This document shows positions 37,303-45,514 of a stretch of 64,000 bases of DNA, piece by piece. Position 1 is the stretch's first letter; each line of letters starts with the position of its first letter. The position numbers and the translations under genes were made by a program. A model generated the notes under the pieces. That model was not told the DNA's origin and searched no databases. It was given only the letters and a program-made list of their open reading frames with translations. This DNA comes from Haloferax elongans ATCC BAA-1513 (GTDB taxonomy: Archaea; Halobacteriota; Halobacteria; Halobacteriales; Haloferacaceae), in assembly GCF_000336755.1 (NCBI RefSeq), contig NZ_AOLK01000022.1, positions 108,277-172,276 of the forward strand. The letters are read 5' to 3'.

Positions 37303-37752
37303 TCAGACATCGAACGTCTCGAACGCCCGCCCCGGCGGCCGGGGTTTCGCGTTCAACTCCCATTCGAGACCGTATTTATCGGTGAACAGCCGGTGGTGTG
37401 GCGCGGTGTGTTCGACCTCCAGCCCGGCTGCCTCGGCGCGCTCGGAGATTGCCTCGAAGGAGTCGTCGTCGACGGCCAGCGCGACGTGGTCGACCCTCCC
37501 GTCTGCGAACGCCGCTGTCTCGGCTGCGACGGCGAGGGTGAAGTCGTCGCGTCCGAGAAACGACATCGTCGGGGTGATGCCCGCTTCGCGAGCCTCGTCC
37601 CAGTCCATATCCTTGGGGAGTGTTCCCGGCTTGTCTCCGCGGACTCCTTCGCGGAAGAGCACCTCCATGTCGAACAATTCCCGGTAGTACGCCTCACCGT
37701 CCGGGAGGTCGTCGACGAGGAGCACGAGATGGTGGAGTCCGTGGATGGTCAT
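37303..37752 (-). CDS. VOC family (glyoxalase/bleomycin-resistance fold) protein
   Basis: A 149-residue protein of the vicinal oxygen chelate superfamily. The N-terminal module begins TIHGLHHLVLLVDDLPDGEAYYRELFDMEVLF with the first metal-ligand His, and the second half has RVDHVALAVDDDSFEAISERAEAAG with the second-module His. The usual metal site of two His and two Glu may be complete (final Glu in KYGLEWELN). Could be a lyase, dioxygenase or thiol transferase; the substrate is unknown. ATG at 37752 starts right before the fold. Confidence 0.85.
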   Translation of the reverse strand: MTIHGLHHLVLLVDDLPDGEAYYRELFDMEVLFREGVRGDKPGTLPKDMDWDEAREAGITPTMSFLGRDDFTLAVAAETAAFADGRVDHVALAVDDDSFEAISERAEAAGLEVEHTAPHHRLFTDKYGLEWELNAKPRPPGRAFETFDV

Positions 37753-37831
37753 ACTACCTGTCGTTCCGGGGAGGTAATGAGAGTTGGTGGCGATTCCCGA
37801 CGGCAGTCTGGGGGAGAGAACTGACTCGGAC

Positions 37832-38185
37832 TCACGACTTGTACGCCTCAATCGTAATCCTTCCGTCCGCCTGGATGCCGAACCAGAAGGCACTGAGGAT
37901 TGTCGCAATCGAGAGCTGTGTCGTCAGGCCAGCCCACGCGAGGAGCGACCACGACGCGAGCGTGACAAAGTAGCCGAGCGAGTTCGTCGAGGTGGTCGCC
38001 TCGGAGTCGAAGAGTAGTATCGCACCGACGCCACTCACCCCGGCCAGTATCATCGAGGGGTGGCCACGCAGAAGCAGTGCCCCACTCGCCCCGACGAGAC
38101 TCACCACGGTACCGACCGCATCACGCGAGATGAACGAGAGGAGCGAAACACCGCTCCCCTCGGTCGATTCGCTGGCGTCATCCAT
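37832..38185 (-). CDS. Small membrane protein, unknown family
   Basis: A 117-residue protein with three to four hydrophobic segments (about 23-40, 45-60, 71-90 and 93-105) after an acidic, Ser-rich N terminus. No recognised motif. It stands alone between the VOC gene and a small hypothetical gene, all on the minus strand. Confidence 0.65.
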   Translation of the reverse strand: MDDASESTEGSGVSLLSFISRDAVGTVVSLVGASGALLLRGHPSMILAGVSGVGAILLFDSEATTSTNSLGYFVTLASWSLLAWAGLTTQLSIATILSAFWFGIQADGRITIEAYKS

Positions 38186-38277
38186 AGACGAGTGCGTTTC
38201 GGATGGCCGGATATGACAATTTGGGAATCGGACTGGTGGGGTACGGACCGCGAAAAATATCCAAACTACCGGTCGGA

Positions 38278-38583
38278 TTACTCAGTCTCGGAGATGATGA
38301 GGACCTCGATATTGCCACCGTAAGGGTCGTCGATGTGCCCGCTGGCGTCGCGGAAGAGCGCGTGCAGACTCACGTTGACCGTGTCGCCGTGAACGTCAGC
38401 GTCGGTCTGAATCTTCTCGGTCATGATGTGGTGGTCCTCGCCGTCGTAGCCGATGTCGAAGCTCTTGATGGCTGTCTCTGCGGCGATAATCCGTCCACGA
38501 ACACCGACGTCTTTCGAGGCAGTGTACTCGTGTCCTGTAACGTCCGAGAACGAGAACTGGACTGTTTCTAATTCAGTTGGCAT
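38278..38583 (-). CDS. Conserved haloarchaeal hypothetical protein
   Basis: A 101-residue acidic, soluble protein predicted to be mostly beta strand (VQFSFSDVTGHEYTASKDVGVRGRIIAAETAIKSFDIGY and a second similar half), without membrane segments or Cys motifs. The composition and codon use are normal for the genome, which supports expression. The function is unknown. Upstream of it the DNA turns AT-rich. Confidence 0.65.
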   Translation of the reverse strand: MPTELETVQFSFSDVTGHEYTASKDVGVRGRIIAAETAIKSFDIGYDGEDHHIMTEKIQTDADVHGDTVNVSLHALFRDASGHIDDPYGGNIEVLIISETE

Positions 38584-38715
38584 TGTGTAACACCGACTAG
38601 CAAATGTTTCTGAGACTACAAATACATTATTATATTCTAACTATTTGGTATCGGAATTTGTGCTGTTGGCGGTGCGTCTTGCGGTTTTGTGTTGTGGACG
38701 GTGGTCTTAGAGTTC

Positions 38716-38745
38716 GGGTGGTTTGGTTGTGGGTTTGGGGGGTGG
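38716..38745 (+). other. Possible G-quadruplex-forming G/T-rich tract
   Basis: Three runs of at least three G (one of six) lie within 30 nt, separated by T-rich spacers, in a strand strongly enriched for G and T. The six-G run could supply two tetrad strands. Nothing comparable occurs elsewhere in the window. Confidence 0.4.
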
Positions 38746-39101
38746 AGAATTGAGATACAGAGGAGGTCTGTAGCGAGGTGTTCTCGGGATTAGATTTGGG
38801 GACGAATTGGCCAATCAATTTTGCTTGGTTCTATACCAAATCAGGGTTCCACCACCACACTTTGGTATCTGACATTTTCTGAATCTGAGTCTGATATGCG
38901 GACTTCAAAACTCAACTCAGTACTATATCATGTGAATACTTCTGAGGCGTTATCTGCCCCCTCATGTTCAATTGAAAACTCCACCATTGTCTTTCGATTA
39001 GTCCGCTGTATAATTCACTTCCACTCCGCTCTGGCTACCGTTATGTGTCTCCCAGCCCACTGTATTAGTACCCTTTGGGAACACAGGGTAAATGGCTAAT
39101 T

Positions 39102-39120
39102 CAGAATCCTGACGATTCTG
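39102..39120 (+). other. Perfect 7-bp hairpin
   Basis: CAGAATC (39102-39108), loop CTGAC, GATTCTG (39114-39120). It is not followed by a T run, so it is not an ordinary terminator. It could be a protein-binding site or part of a small RNA in the AT-rich island. Confidence 0.5.
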
Positions 39121-39197
39121 CTAACTCGGGTGCAAAGTCCGAAGCCTTTCCCGTTAATCTCTCAAGGGGTATATTAGCACGTCACCAAGACGTTGCT

Positions 39198-39215
39198 GAC
39201 GCCATATGAGGCGTC
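39198..39215 (+). other. 6-bp hairpin upstream of small hydrophobic ORF
   Basis: GACGCC (39198-39203), loop ATATGA, GGCGTC (39210-39215). It ends 20 nt before the candidate start codon at 39235 and just before its Shine-Dalgarno-like AGGAGGTG, so it could gate translation. Confidence 0.45.
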
Positions 39216-39234
39216 TAAAACAAGTATCTAGGAG

Positions 39235-39357
39235 GTGAACACAATCTCCGAAAAGCGACTAATCGTAGTCGCAATCTGTGGGACAATCCTCGTCTTGGCT
39301 GGCCGGCCAGAAGGATTTGTCCTAGTCTCGATTGCGGCTACGATGACGACTGAATAG
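39235..39357 (+). CDS. Candidate small hydrophobic protein (40 residues)
   Basis: A 41-codon open frame from GTG 39235, overlapping a strong Shine-Dalgarno-like AGGAGG (39230-39235). The product has one hydrophobic segment (LIVVAICGTILVLAG, about 9-23) followed by a second hydrophobic patch (FVLVSIAA), and ends in a short polar tail. A T-run terminator (39371-39377) follows 13 nt after the stop. Unlike the other frames in this AT-rich island it has start signal, hydrophobic core and terminator together. The family is unknown and expression is unproven. An SD that overlaps its own start codon is unusual and weakens the call. Confidence 0.4.
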   Translation: MNTISEKRLIVVAICGTILVLAGRPEGFVLVSIAATMTTE

Positions 39358-39365
39358 CCTACTGA

Positions 39366-39377
39366 GCAACCTTTTTT
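39366..39377 (+). terminator. T-run terminator after the small ORF
   Basis: A run of seven T (CAACCTTTTTTT) shortly after the stop of the 40-residue frame. Archaeal polymerase terminates at such T-tracts without a hairpin. Confidence 0.5.
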
Positions 39378-39744
39378 TGCTACTTAGCGGCTTTCAGTGG
39401 ACACGGTGCGGGATGATAGGGTGTCCGACTGAAGGTATGACTGTGTGACTAATGTAACTTTCTAAAGACCAATTGCACTTTCTGAAACTAAATTTGTATA
39501 CCACTCTGGACACTCCCGGTACGACTACTTAGGATTAATCGAGACCCTGCATGCAGTAGGTCGCCAGAGACAAACCTGACCCAGAAAAGATATTTGAACG
39601 TCGGAAGACGGTCCTCCTCGCTGCGCTCGTCGGCTGCGACTTCCGGGCTCGACGCTCAGCTCCGTGCATAATCCACCCGACGCAAGGAGTTCTCGCCGGA
39701 GTCCTGACGGACTCACGGCTCGAAGGGTAGCGTCGGGAAAAGTA

Positions 39745-39815
39745 TGGGACCGCTGAGAGTCGAACTCAGGTCCTACCGACCCCATCGGCAGAGGATACCA
39801 CTACCCCACGGTCCC
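39745..39815 (-). tRNA. tRNA-Pro (anticodon GGG)
   Basis: A 71-nt tRNA gene. The acceptor stem pairs GGGACCG (5') with CGGTCCC (3'), followed by discriminator A. The anticodon stem is TGCCG/CGGTA around loop ATGGGGT, giving anticodon GGG for proline codons CCC and CCU. The T arm CTGAG-TTCGACT-CTCAG is perfect. There is no intron and no encoded CCA. A possible TATA (TTAACC on the minus strand near 39848) lies about 35 nt upstream. Its 3' end faces the AT-rich island. Confidence 0.95.
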
Positions 39816-39961
39816 AGGGTGCATTCAAAGCGATGCGTGTCTCGCGGTTAAGCCCTTCGTTTCGTCGTCGGGGAGCGAGTGTCTGTCGTGCGAATACGTC
39901 GCAGTCATCGACCCAAATCGGGGGATACGACTTTACGCTCGCGCTAACTACTGACAACACA

Positions 39962-40240
39962 ATGCCAAGTGTCCTGGATGCAATCCCGTTCGACCTCCTC
40001 TATCTGGGTACGGTAGCCCTCGTCGTCGTCGCCGTCACGGTTGGCGGCCTGCGATGGTGGTCCCTCCGACGCAACGAGGATTCGCACCCACCGGAGCGAC
40101 AGCCCGAGGAGTCCCACGGCTACCCACTGGCGTCGTGGCGATACGTCTACGACCTCGACAAGCCGGATGCGAAGCGGGCAGTCAATTCCGTCAACGAGCA
40201 AGCCGAAACGCTCGCCAAGGCAGAAAAGAAGCGCCGATAG
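39962..40240 (+). CDS. Single-span membrane protein, haloarchaeal hypothetical
   Basis: A 92-residue protein with one membrane segment near the N terminus (LLYLGTVALVVVAVTVGGLRWW, about 12-33) and a charged cytoplasmic part ending in the basic AEKKRR. The middle has SWRYVYDLDKPDAKRAVNSVNEQAETLAKAE, likely helical. ATG at 39962 lies about 28 nt after a TATA-like ACTTTACG, so a leaderless start is probable. The function is unknown. Divergent from tRNA-Pro and convergent with truB. Confidence 0.7.
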   Translation: MPSVLDAIPFDLLYLGTVALVVVAVTVGGLRWWSLRRNEDSHPPERQPEESHGYPLASWRYVYDLDKPDAKRAVNSVNEQAETLAKAEKKRR

Positions 40241-40273
40241 AAACACGACTCGGGGGCGGCCTCCGACGAGAAC

Positions 40274-41143
40274 TCAGACCAGAACGCTCTCTAAGGAGAC
40301 GACAGTTCCCGATTCCGCGTCGGCGTCGCCGGTAAGTTCGCCCAGACAGACGGCCGAGCCGTTTTCGGTGTAGCACGCTACCAAATCGCCGCGAGAGGCG
40401 TCGTCGTCGACGGCCAGCACGCCGGGGGCGTACACGGGCGCACCGTTTGCAACCTCCCGGGCGGCGTTGTCGGCGATGGTGACAGACGGGAGGTGCGTCA
40501 GGGCGCGCTCGGCGGGTGAGACGACGTCGCGAATCCACGATTCGTCGCCCTCCTCGGCGAACGCGAGCGCGTCTTTCAGGTCGTGGATATCCACGAGCGT
40601 CGTGTCGTCGAAGGGGTCGGTCGCGGTGCGGCGCAGGTGGCCCATGTGGCCGCCGGTACCGAGCGCGAGCCCGATATCGTGACACAGCTTCCGGATGTAC
40701 GTCCCCGATTCACACCGAATGCGGAGGAGCGCCTGTCGGTCGTTCACTTCGAGGAGGTCGAGGTCGTAGATTTCGCGCACGCGCAGGCGACGCGAGACGG
40801 CCGATTTGCGCGGCGGTTTCTGGTAGAGTTTGGACTCGAACTCCGCGACGGTCGATTCGATGTCGGCGGGCGCAGGGCCGTGAAGTTCCAGCACGGAGAC
40901 GTACTCTTTCGAGCCTTCGAGGAACACCTGCGCCATGCGGGTGGCGTCGCCGAGAAGAATGGGGAGACAGCCGGTGACTTTGGGGTCGAGCGTCCCCGAG
41001 TGGGCCGCTCGGTCGAGGTCGGCCATATCGCGGACCCACCCGGTCACCTGGTGGGCCGACGGCCCCGGCGGCTTGTCGAGATTGACGACGCCAAAGGAGA
41101 GGAGCGCGTCGAGACTTCGGTCTTCGGGCGGGTCGCGGAGCAT
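40274..41143 (-). CDS. truB: H/ACA RNP pseudouridine synthase Cbf5/TruB
   Basis: The archaeal Cbf5-type pseudouridine synthase (289 residues), the catalytic subunit of H/ACA RNPs and also able to make tRNA Psi55. The catalytic Asp lies in AHSGTLDPKVTG near residue 53. Further family motifs are KEYVSVLELHG, QKPPRKSAVSRRLRVREIYDLDLLE and CESGTYIRKLCHDIG. A C-terminal PUA domain (about 210-285) binds the RNA ACA end. It lies two nt after cmk and belongs to the conserved archaeal adk-DUF106-cmk-truB order. Confidence 0.95.
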   Translation of the reverse strand: MLRDPPEDRSLDALLSFGVVNLDKPPGPSAHQVTGWVRDMADLDRAAHSGTLDPKVTGCLPILLGDATRMAQVFLEGSKEYVSVLELHGPAPADIESTVAEFESKLYQKPPRKSAVSRRLRVREIYDLDLLEVNDRQALLRIRCESGTYIRKLCHDIGLALGTGGHMGHLRRTATDPFDDTTLVDIHDLKDALAFAEEGDESWIRDVVSPAERALTHLPSVTIADNAAREVANGAPVYAPGVLAVDDDASRGDLVACYTENGSAVCLGELTGDADAESGTVVSLESVLV

Positions 41144-41145
41144 GG

Positions 41146-41730
41146 TCAGAAGTCGTAGCGGACGCCTTCGACGGGATACTTGCCTTCGTCCGCTGCCGGG
41201 TCGTACGAGTCGACGACCGCGGTACAGATGGACGTCACCTCTTCGGGACCCCAGCGAGCCGTGTTGAGCGCCACGTCGTAGATAGAGAGGTCCGTGATGT
41301 CGATGTCGTAGTACTCCTCGTAGCGAAGCGCCTCGCTCTCTTCGCGGGTGACAGTCTCCTCGCGGGCGATATCTGCGTCTTTGTCCTCGCGGTCGGCGAT
41401 GCGCTCGGCGCGAACGTCGACGGGAGCGTCGAGCCAGAACCGAAGGTCGGCAGCGTCGCCAGCTAACCAGCCTGCGAGACGCGATTCGAGCAACACGTCG
41501 TCGCGTTCGAGTGCGATGTCGCGGAGGCGACGGTCCAGGTCGCGGTCGATTTGGTCGTCTTCTTCTGCGAGTTTGTTGAACTCGACCGCAGACATGTCGT
41601 GTTCGGCCGCGAGTTCGCGAAAGATGTCTCCACCGCTGATGTGTTCGAGGTCGAACGCCTCGGCGAGTGCGGCGGCGGTCGTACTCTTTCCGCTGCCCGG
41701 TGGACCGGAGACGGTCAGTAACATATCCAT
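41146..41730 (-). CDS. cmk: Cytidylate kinase, archaeal type
   Basis: A 194-residue (d)CMP kinase (CMP + ATP to CDP + ADP). It begins [24 protein letters not shown] with an intact P-loop; [24 protein letters not shown] and [15 protein letters not shown] are typical of the archaeal COG1102 branch. A second ATG two codons later (41724) is possible. Sits between DUF106 and truB. A small GCCCC/GGGGC hairpin (41771-41784) lies in the 98-nt gap before it. Confidence 0.93.
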   Translation of the reverse strand: MDMLLTVSGPPGSGKSTTAAALAEAFDLEHISGGDIFRELAAEHDMSAVEFNKLAEEDDQIDRDLDRRLRDIALERDDVLLESRLAGWLAGDAADLRFWLDAPVDVRAERIADREDKDADIAREETVTREESEALRYEEYYDIDITDLSIYDVALNTARWGPEEVTSICTAVVDSYDPAADEGKYPVEGVRYDF

Positions 41731-41828
41731 GCTCGGGTGGGTCGCCTAAAAGAGGTTATCGTTGGCGACGGCCCCTGTGGGGGCTTCTCACGCCCGAGCG
41801 GAGCGGAGAGGAGAAGAAAGTGCGTCCG

Positions 41829-42746
41829 TCAGGCGGACGACGGCGTCATGTCGATGTTGAGCGCCTTGCGGATAATCTGGGTGAAGCCCATCGAACACAG
41901 GAAGTACCAGACAATCCACGCCTGCATGGGACCGAGGACGCCCGCCGTCCAATCGACGGAGCCGACGAGCGGGAGCACGATGTTCTCGGTGATGATGTGC
42001 GGCTCTGCGTTCCCGCCGACGCCGATGGCCCAGTACATCCAGAGGAACACCGGAATGGTGAGGAACATAATCCAGACCATCGGGCGGAACTGCTCTTTGA
42101 ACATCCCCATCTGGTCGCCCATGGCTTCCATCTGCTCTTCCTGGATCTTCTCCAGTGCGGCGTCGTCACCGCGTTCCTTGGCGTCCTTCTGCCGCCGTTG
42201 GATGTCCTTCATCCGCTCTTGGTACTTGCCCATCTTCTCCATGTCCATCAGGTTCGCCTGCAGGAGCGTGGAGTAGAGGCCAGTTGCGAGCGCGAGCACC
42301 ATCACGACGGCGTAGAACGGGAGCATCTCGGCCAGCGGGCCGAGCGCGAGGTCCATAGCGCCGCCGATGATGTTTCGGACTTCGGAGACCGAGTAGCCGA
42401 GGAACAGGCCGACGGTCACGACGGCCGCGCCCTTGTCGTACTTCGACCACGAGGAGTCGCCGGTGTCGATAGACGGCGTCGACGTCGACGACGAACTCGT
42501 CGAAGAATCGTCGTCTTCGAGACCGGCGCGTGCACCTTCGGGGTCCGCGAGTCGGAAACCCTCCTCGCCGTCGACGAGGATTCCCTTCTCGATGAGACGA
42601 CCCCACTGACCACTCGTGAGTTCGTCGCGGACGTCCGCCCACTCGACTTCGCCGCCGTCCGCCCGTTCGAGGACGACTTCGACGGCGGTGCGCATGTCGG
42701 CGTCTGTGCCGACGAGGTCGCGCACCTTCGATTCGATTCGTGCCAT
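41829..42746 (-). CDS. DUF106 (EMC3/TMCO1-like) membrane protein insertase family
   Basis: A 305-residue membrane protein of the archaeal DUF106 family, related to YidC/Oxa1 and to eukaryotic EMC3 and TMCO1. A cytosolic N-terminal domain with an acidic Ser-rich linker is followed by three main transmembrane segments (about residues 145-170, 232-250 and 275-295). Between the first and second span lies the basic coiled coil LMDMEKMGKYQERMKDIQRRQKDAKERGDDAALEKIQEEQMEAM, as in ribosome-binding members. Likely helps insert membrane proteins. Located between adk and cmk, as in many archaea. Confidence 0.9.
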   Translation of the reverse strand: MARIESKVRDLVGTDADMRTAVEVVLERADGGEVEWADVRDELTSGQWGRLIEKGILVDGEEGFRLADPEGARAGLEDDDSSTSSSSTSTPSIDTGDSSWSKYDKGAAVVTVGLFLGYSVSEVRNIIGGAMDLALGPLAEMLPFYAVVMVLALATGLYSTLLQANLMDMEKMGKYQERMKDIQRRQKDAKERGDDAALEKIQEEQMEAMGDQMGMFKEQFRPMVWIMFLTIPVFLWMYWAIGVGGNAEPHIITENIVLPLVGSVDWTAGVLGPMQAWIVWYFLCSMGFTQIIRKALNIDMTPSSA

Positions 42747-42860
42747 TACGGACTCGTTGGCAATCGGCCGTTATCAAGCTTTTACTCTGTGGGCGTGAGC
42801 GCGCACAAGTGAGACTCGCCGCTAGACGGACGATAGCGTCGAAAAAGACGAAATGGAGGC

Positions 42861-43487
42861 TTACGCGTCGTCGACGATGTCGGCGACGTCCTCGAAGACC
42901 TCGTCCGGCGTCTGCTCGCCGTCGACCTCGACGAGGACGCCCTCGTCGCGGTAGTGTTCGATAACGGGAGCCGTGTTCTCGTCGAAGACCGACAGGCGCT
43001 CGCGGACGGTCTCTTCGGTGTCGTCGTCGCGCTGGATGAGTTCGCCACCGCACTCGTCGCAGACGCCCGCTTCTTCGGGCTGATTGAACTTCACGTGGAA
43101 GTTGGTGCCGCACTCGGAACAGACGCGGCGGCCGGTGAGACGCTCGACGAGTTCGTCTTCGGCGACGTTCAGGTAGACGACAGCGTTGAGGTCCGTAATC
43201 TCGGTGAGGTACTCCGCCTGCGAGAGGTTTCGCGGGTACCCGTCGAGAACGTAGCCGTCGGCGTCCTCCAGAGCGGCCTTGACGATTTCGTTGACGACGG
43301 CGTCGGGGACGAGTTCTCCCTTTTCCATGAACGACCGCGGCGTCCCGTACTCCGTCTCCATGTCCTTGTTCGCGCGGAGCGCGTCACCTGTGGTGACGTG
43401 TTCGACGTCGTACTCCTCGGCGAGTCGCTTCGACTGCGTGCCCTTCCCGGCGCCGGGGGCACCGAGCAGGAGGATGCGCTTTCCCAT
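42861..43487 (-). CDS. adk: Adenylate kinase
   Basis: A 208-residue adenylate kinase of the long-LID type. The P-loop is [24 protein letters not shown] and the AMP site HVTTGDALR. The LID domain is a zinc-type four-Cys module (CSEC ... CDEC, about residues 125-145). It interconverts ATP + AMP and 2 ADP. ATG at 43487 starts immediately before the P-loop; the longer open frame upstream is not family-like. First gene of the conserved minus-strand cluster; the neighbours on the other side are divergent. Confidence 0.95.
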   Translation of the reverse strand: MGKRILLLGAPGAGKGTQSKRLAEEYDVEHVTTGDALRANKDMETEYGTPRSFMEKGELVPDAVVNEIVKAALEDADGYVLDGYPRNLSQAEYLTEITDLNAVVYLNVAEDELVERLTGRRVCSECGTNFHVKFNQPEEAGVCDECGGELIQRDDDTEETVRERLSVFDENTAPVIEHYRDEGVLVEVDGEQTPDEVFEDVADIVDDA

Positions 43488-43694
43488 ATCGTCCACCACC
43501 CGGCGAGAGCATATAGTGTTGAAGATACGCGCCCAGTTCTGCGACGAAAGTGCTCCATGGTACCGCTTTCGTCCCCTCTCTATCGAGGGCGTCACGAAGG
43601 ACGAGACCCGAACGACACAGATACAAGAACTATTTGCTGGTTTTTCTGACGTGGAGCGACACGTTCAACGGGAACGACCACGTTGTCACGACTG

Positions 43695-43826
43695 ATGCGT
43701 GGCTTACTGTCCAACACTGGTCCCTTCGCGCGGCTGATTGGCTGGTGGCACTCGCTCGACCGTGGGTGGCAGGCGACCACACTCGGTGTCGTGCTGGTGA
43801 GCGCCCTCTCCGTTGTTGGGCCGTGA
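43695..43826 (+). CDS. Microprotein coupled to YeiH-type exporter (43 residues)
   Basis: A 43-residue frame: MRGLLSNTGPFARLIG, then the amphipathic WWHSLDRGW, then one hydrophobic segment (ATTLGVVLVSALSVVG) at the C terminus. Its stop TGA overlaps the exporter's GTG start (GTGA at 43823-43826), the same coupling used elsewhere in the window. Codon use is normal for the genome. Probably a single-span membrane microprotein that may be a subunit or regulator of the exporter. No family name is known to me. Confidence 0.7.
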   Translation: MRGLLSNTGPFARLIGWWHSLDRGWQATTLGVVLVSALSVVGP

Positions 43827-44827
43827 GTGAGGATTCTCGGGGACCGCTCGACGCTGTCCGTCGCCTCCTTCCCGGATTCGCACTTCTCGTCCTCATCGCC
43901 ACCGCTTCCGTTCTCCTCGCGGACGCTGTTCCGGGCGTGAACGCTCTCCTCCTCGGCGTCGCACTCGGTGCACTTGTCGCAAATACTGCTGGTGTCCCCG
44001 ACATCGCACAGCCGGGAATCCGAACACGGAAGCTCCTCCTCGAAACCGGAATCGTCCTCCTCGGTGCGCGAATCGCCATCGACGAACTCGTCGCGTCGGG
44101 GCCGATGCTCGTCGGCGCTGTCGTCGCGACTGTCGTCGCGAGCGTCGCGTTCGTCGAACTCATCTCACGACGCGTGTTCGGACTCGCCGACGAGATGGGG
44201 TCGCTTCTCGCAGCGGGAGCGAGTGTCTGTGGCGTCTCCGCGGCGACGACCATCGCGGGGACCATCGACGCCGACGGAGAGTCGCTGACGCACGTCGTCG
44301 CTGCCGTCCTCCTGTTCGACGCACTCACGCTCGCCATCTTTCCCGCCCTCGGTAGCCTCCTTCCGCTGTCCGGGCAGCAGTTCGGTATCTGGGCTGGTCT
44401 GAGCATGTTCAGCACCGGCCCCGTCACTGCCGCCGGATTCGCCCATTCGGATGTCGCCGGGCAGTGGGCTACCGTGACGAAACTGGCGCGCAACTCGATG
44501 CTCGGCGTCGTCGCGCTCTGGTACGCAGTGCACTACGCGGGCGGGCGCACGGACAGTCTCGCCTCGGCGGCAGAAGGCGTCCCACGGTTTCTCGTCGGAT
44601 TCGGTCTCGTCGCTGCGGCCGCGAATCTCGGCCTCTTCGACCCGGAGACACTGTCGATAATCGACTCGGCGAGTGGCGCGCTGTTCGCCCTCGCGTTCGT
44701 CGGGTTGGGACTCGGCGTTCGGGTCGATTCGATGCGCAAGACTGGCGTGGCACCTGTCGTCGTCCTCGCGGCACATCTCGTGGCAGTGAGTGTCGTCTCG
44801 TTGGGGCTGGTCCTCGCCATCTTCTGA
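43823..44827 (+). CDS. YeiH family putative sulfate exporter
   Basis: A 334-residue membrane protein of the YeiH/YadS (UPF0324) family with about ten transmembrane segments. Family hallmarks are NALLLGVALGALVANT, TRKLLLETGIVLLGARI, AAGASVCGVSAATTIAGTI and LARNSMLGVVALWYA. Members are annotated as sulfate or sulfite exporters, but substrates are poorly known. The frame stays open back to 43550, but family similarity begins near LLPGFALLVLI and the GTG at 43823 overlaps the microprotein stop; this start is strongly preferred. Confidence 0.88.
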   Translation: MSEDSRGPLDAVRRLLPGFALLVLIATASVLLADAVPGVNALLLGVALGALVANTAGVPDIAQPGIRTRKLLLETGIVLLGARIAIDELVASGPMLVGAVVATVVASVAFVELISRRVFGLADEMGSLLAAGASVCGVSAATTIAGTIDADGESLTHVVAAVLLFDALTLAIFPALGSLLPLSGQQFGIWAGLSMFSTGPVTAAGFAHSDVAGQWATVTKLARNSMLGVVALWYAVHYAGGRTDSLASAAEGVPRFLVGFGLVAAAANLGLFDPETLSIIDSASGALFALAFVGLGLGVRVDSMRKTGVAPVVVLAAHLVAVSVVSLGLVLAIF

Positions 44828-44907
44828 AGGGCAGGTACGGCGCGCTAATCGCTCTAGAATCGACACGACGCGGGCGGTTTTTGTACCGAGGGAGTAAACG
44901 ACCGCTC

Positions 44908-45306
44908 ATGACCCGATTCGAGGCCGACACGTCTCGCGAGCGCCGGAAACTCTTCGCTGACGCAGTCGTGGCGCACCGAAACCGCGGCAGCGCCTTCCTG
45001 ACTATCGAAGCGGACCGCGACCCTGACCTCGACGGTGAGGACGCTCCCGGCCCGTGGGTGCAGTTCTCCGATAAGACGTTCAACATGGACGTGACCGACG
45101 AGGAACTCGACCGGCTGAAAGACCTACTCTCGTCGTTTCCCGAGTTCCGAATCGACCAGTTAGAGAGCCCCGAAGAGGCCGAAGGAACCAACGTTCGCAT
45201 CACTGCGCGCTCGGACGCGAACCGACTCGCTGGATTCGCCGACGAGGTGTTTCAGGCGGTATACGGCCGTGCGGAAGACTATCGTGCGTGGGTCGTCGCT
45301 ATTTGA
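44908..45306 (+). CDS. Haloarchaeal conserved hypothetical protein
   Basis: A 132-residue soluble acidic protein. It opens with a basic helix (TSRERRKLFADAVVAHRNRGSAFLTI) and continues with alternating strands and helices (WVQFSDKTFNMDVTDEELDRLKDLLSSFPEF, then NVRITARSDANRLAGFADEVFQAVYG). This is reminiscent of ACT- or ferredoxin-like small-domain folds, but no family is assigned. A TATA-like TTTTTGTA (44878-44885) lies about 27 nt before this ATG, supporting a leaderless start here. Confidence 0.7.
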   Translation: MTRFEADTSRERRKLFADAVVAHRNRGSAFLTIEADRDPDLDGEDAPGPWVQFSDKTFNMDVTDEELDRLKDLLSSFPEFRIDQLESPEEAEGTNVRITARSDANRLAGFADEVFQAVYGRAEDYRAWVVAI

Positions 45307-45514
45307 CGACCGAACTAAACGAACGTGATATTTCTGCGGCGAATATCACCTATTTCCGGACATGATTTGGGAACTTCTAAACCAGTTGGCTCCCAAGAAA
45401 GCGGTATGACTTCCCGACGGTCACGTTGTGGACCGGGCCGTGCTGTCCCGGCACAACACCGCTCCGCCGGGTCGAATCGACTACTGTACACCCCGTATCA
45501 ATGTGCACGAAACC

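Larger units (their letters stand above)
38584..39744. other. AT-rich gene-poor island next to tRNA-Pro
   Basis: About 1.16 kb with clearly lower GC than its surroundings. It holds a G/T-rich strand-biased stretch (38640-38760) with a possible G-quadruplex, a palindrome ATTGGCCAAT (38806-38815), a 7-bp hairpin (39102-39120), a 6-bp hairpin (39198-39215), a possible 40-residue gene (39235-39357) and a T-rich terminator. The open frame at 38821-39099 has no haloarchaeal composition and is not called. Its position at the 3' side of a tRNA gene suits an old integration site, but no integrase or tRNA fragment repeat was found. Confidence 0.7.

Noticed and set aside
38630-38818. A 62-codon Thr/Gln/Pro-rich minus-strand frame
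   Set aside because: It only mirrors the G/T skew of the opposite strand and lacks a start signal.
38821-39099. A 92-codon frame in the AT-rich island
   Set aside because: No haloarchaeal amino acid composition (few Asp/Glu, many Ser/Cys), no start signal and no motif; likely chance in AT-rich DNA.
38584-39744. Search for a duplicated tRNA-Pro 3' end (attachment site) in the island
   Set aside because: No repeat of the tRNA 3' half was found in the island, and no integrase gene is in the window.
41771-41784. GCCCC/GGGGC hairpin between DUF106 and cmk as a terminator
   Set aside because: The stem is short, no T-run follows it on the coding strand, and the genes are in a conserved order likely to be cotranscribed.
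45361-45408. A 15-codon ATG frame upstream of the second uspA-type gene
   Set aside because: Too short, not coupled to the downstream start and without a TATA box at the right distance.
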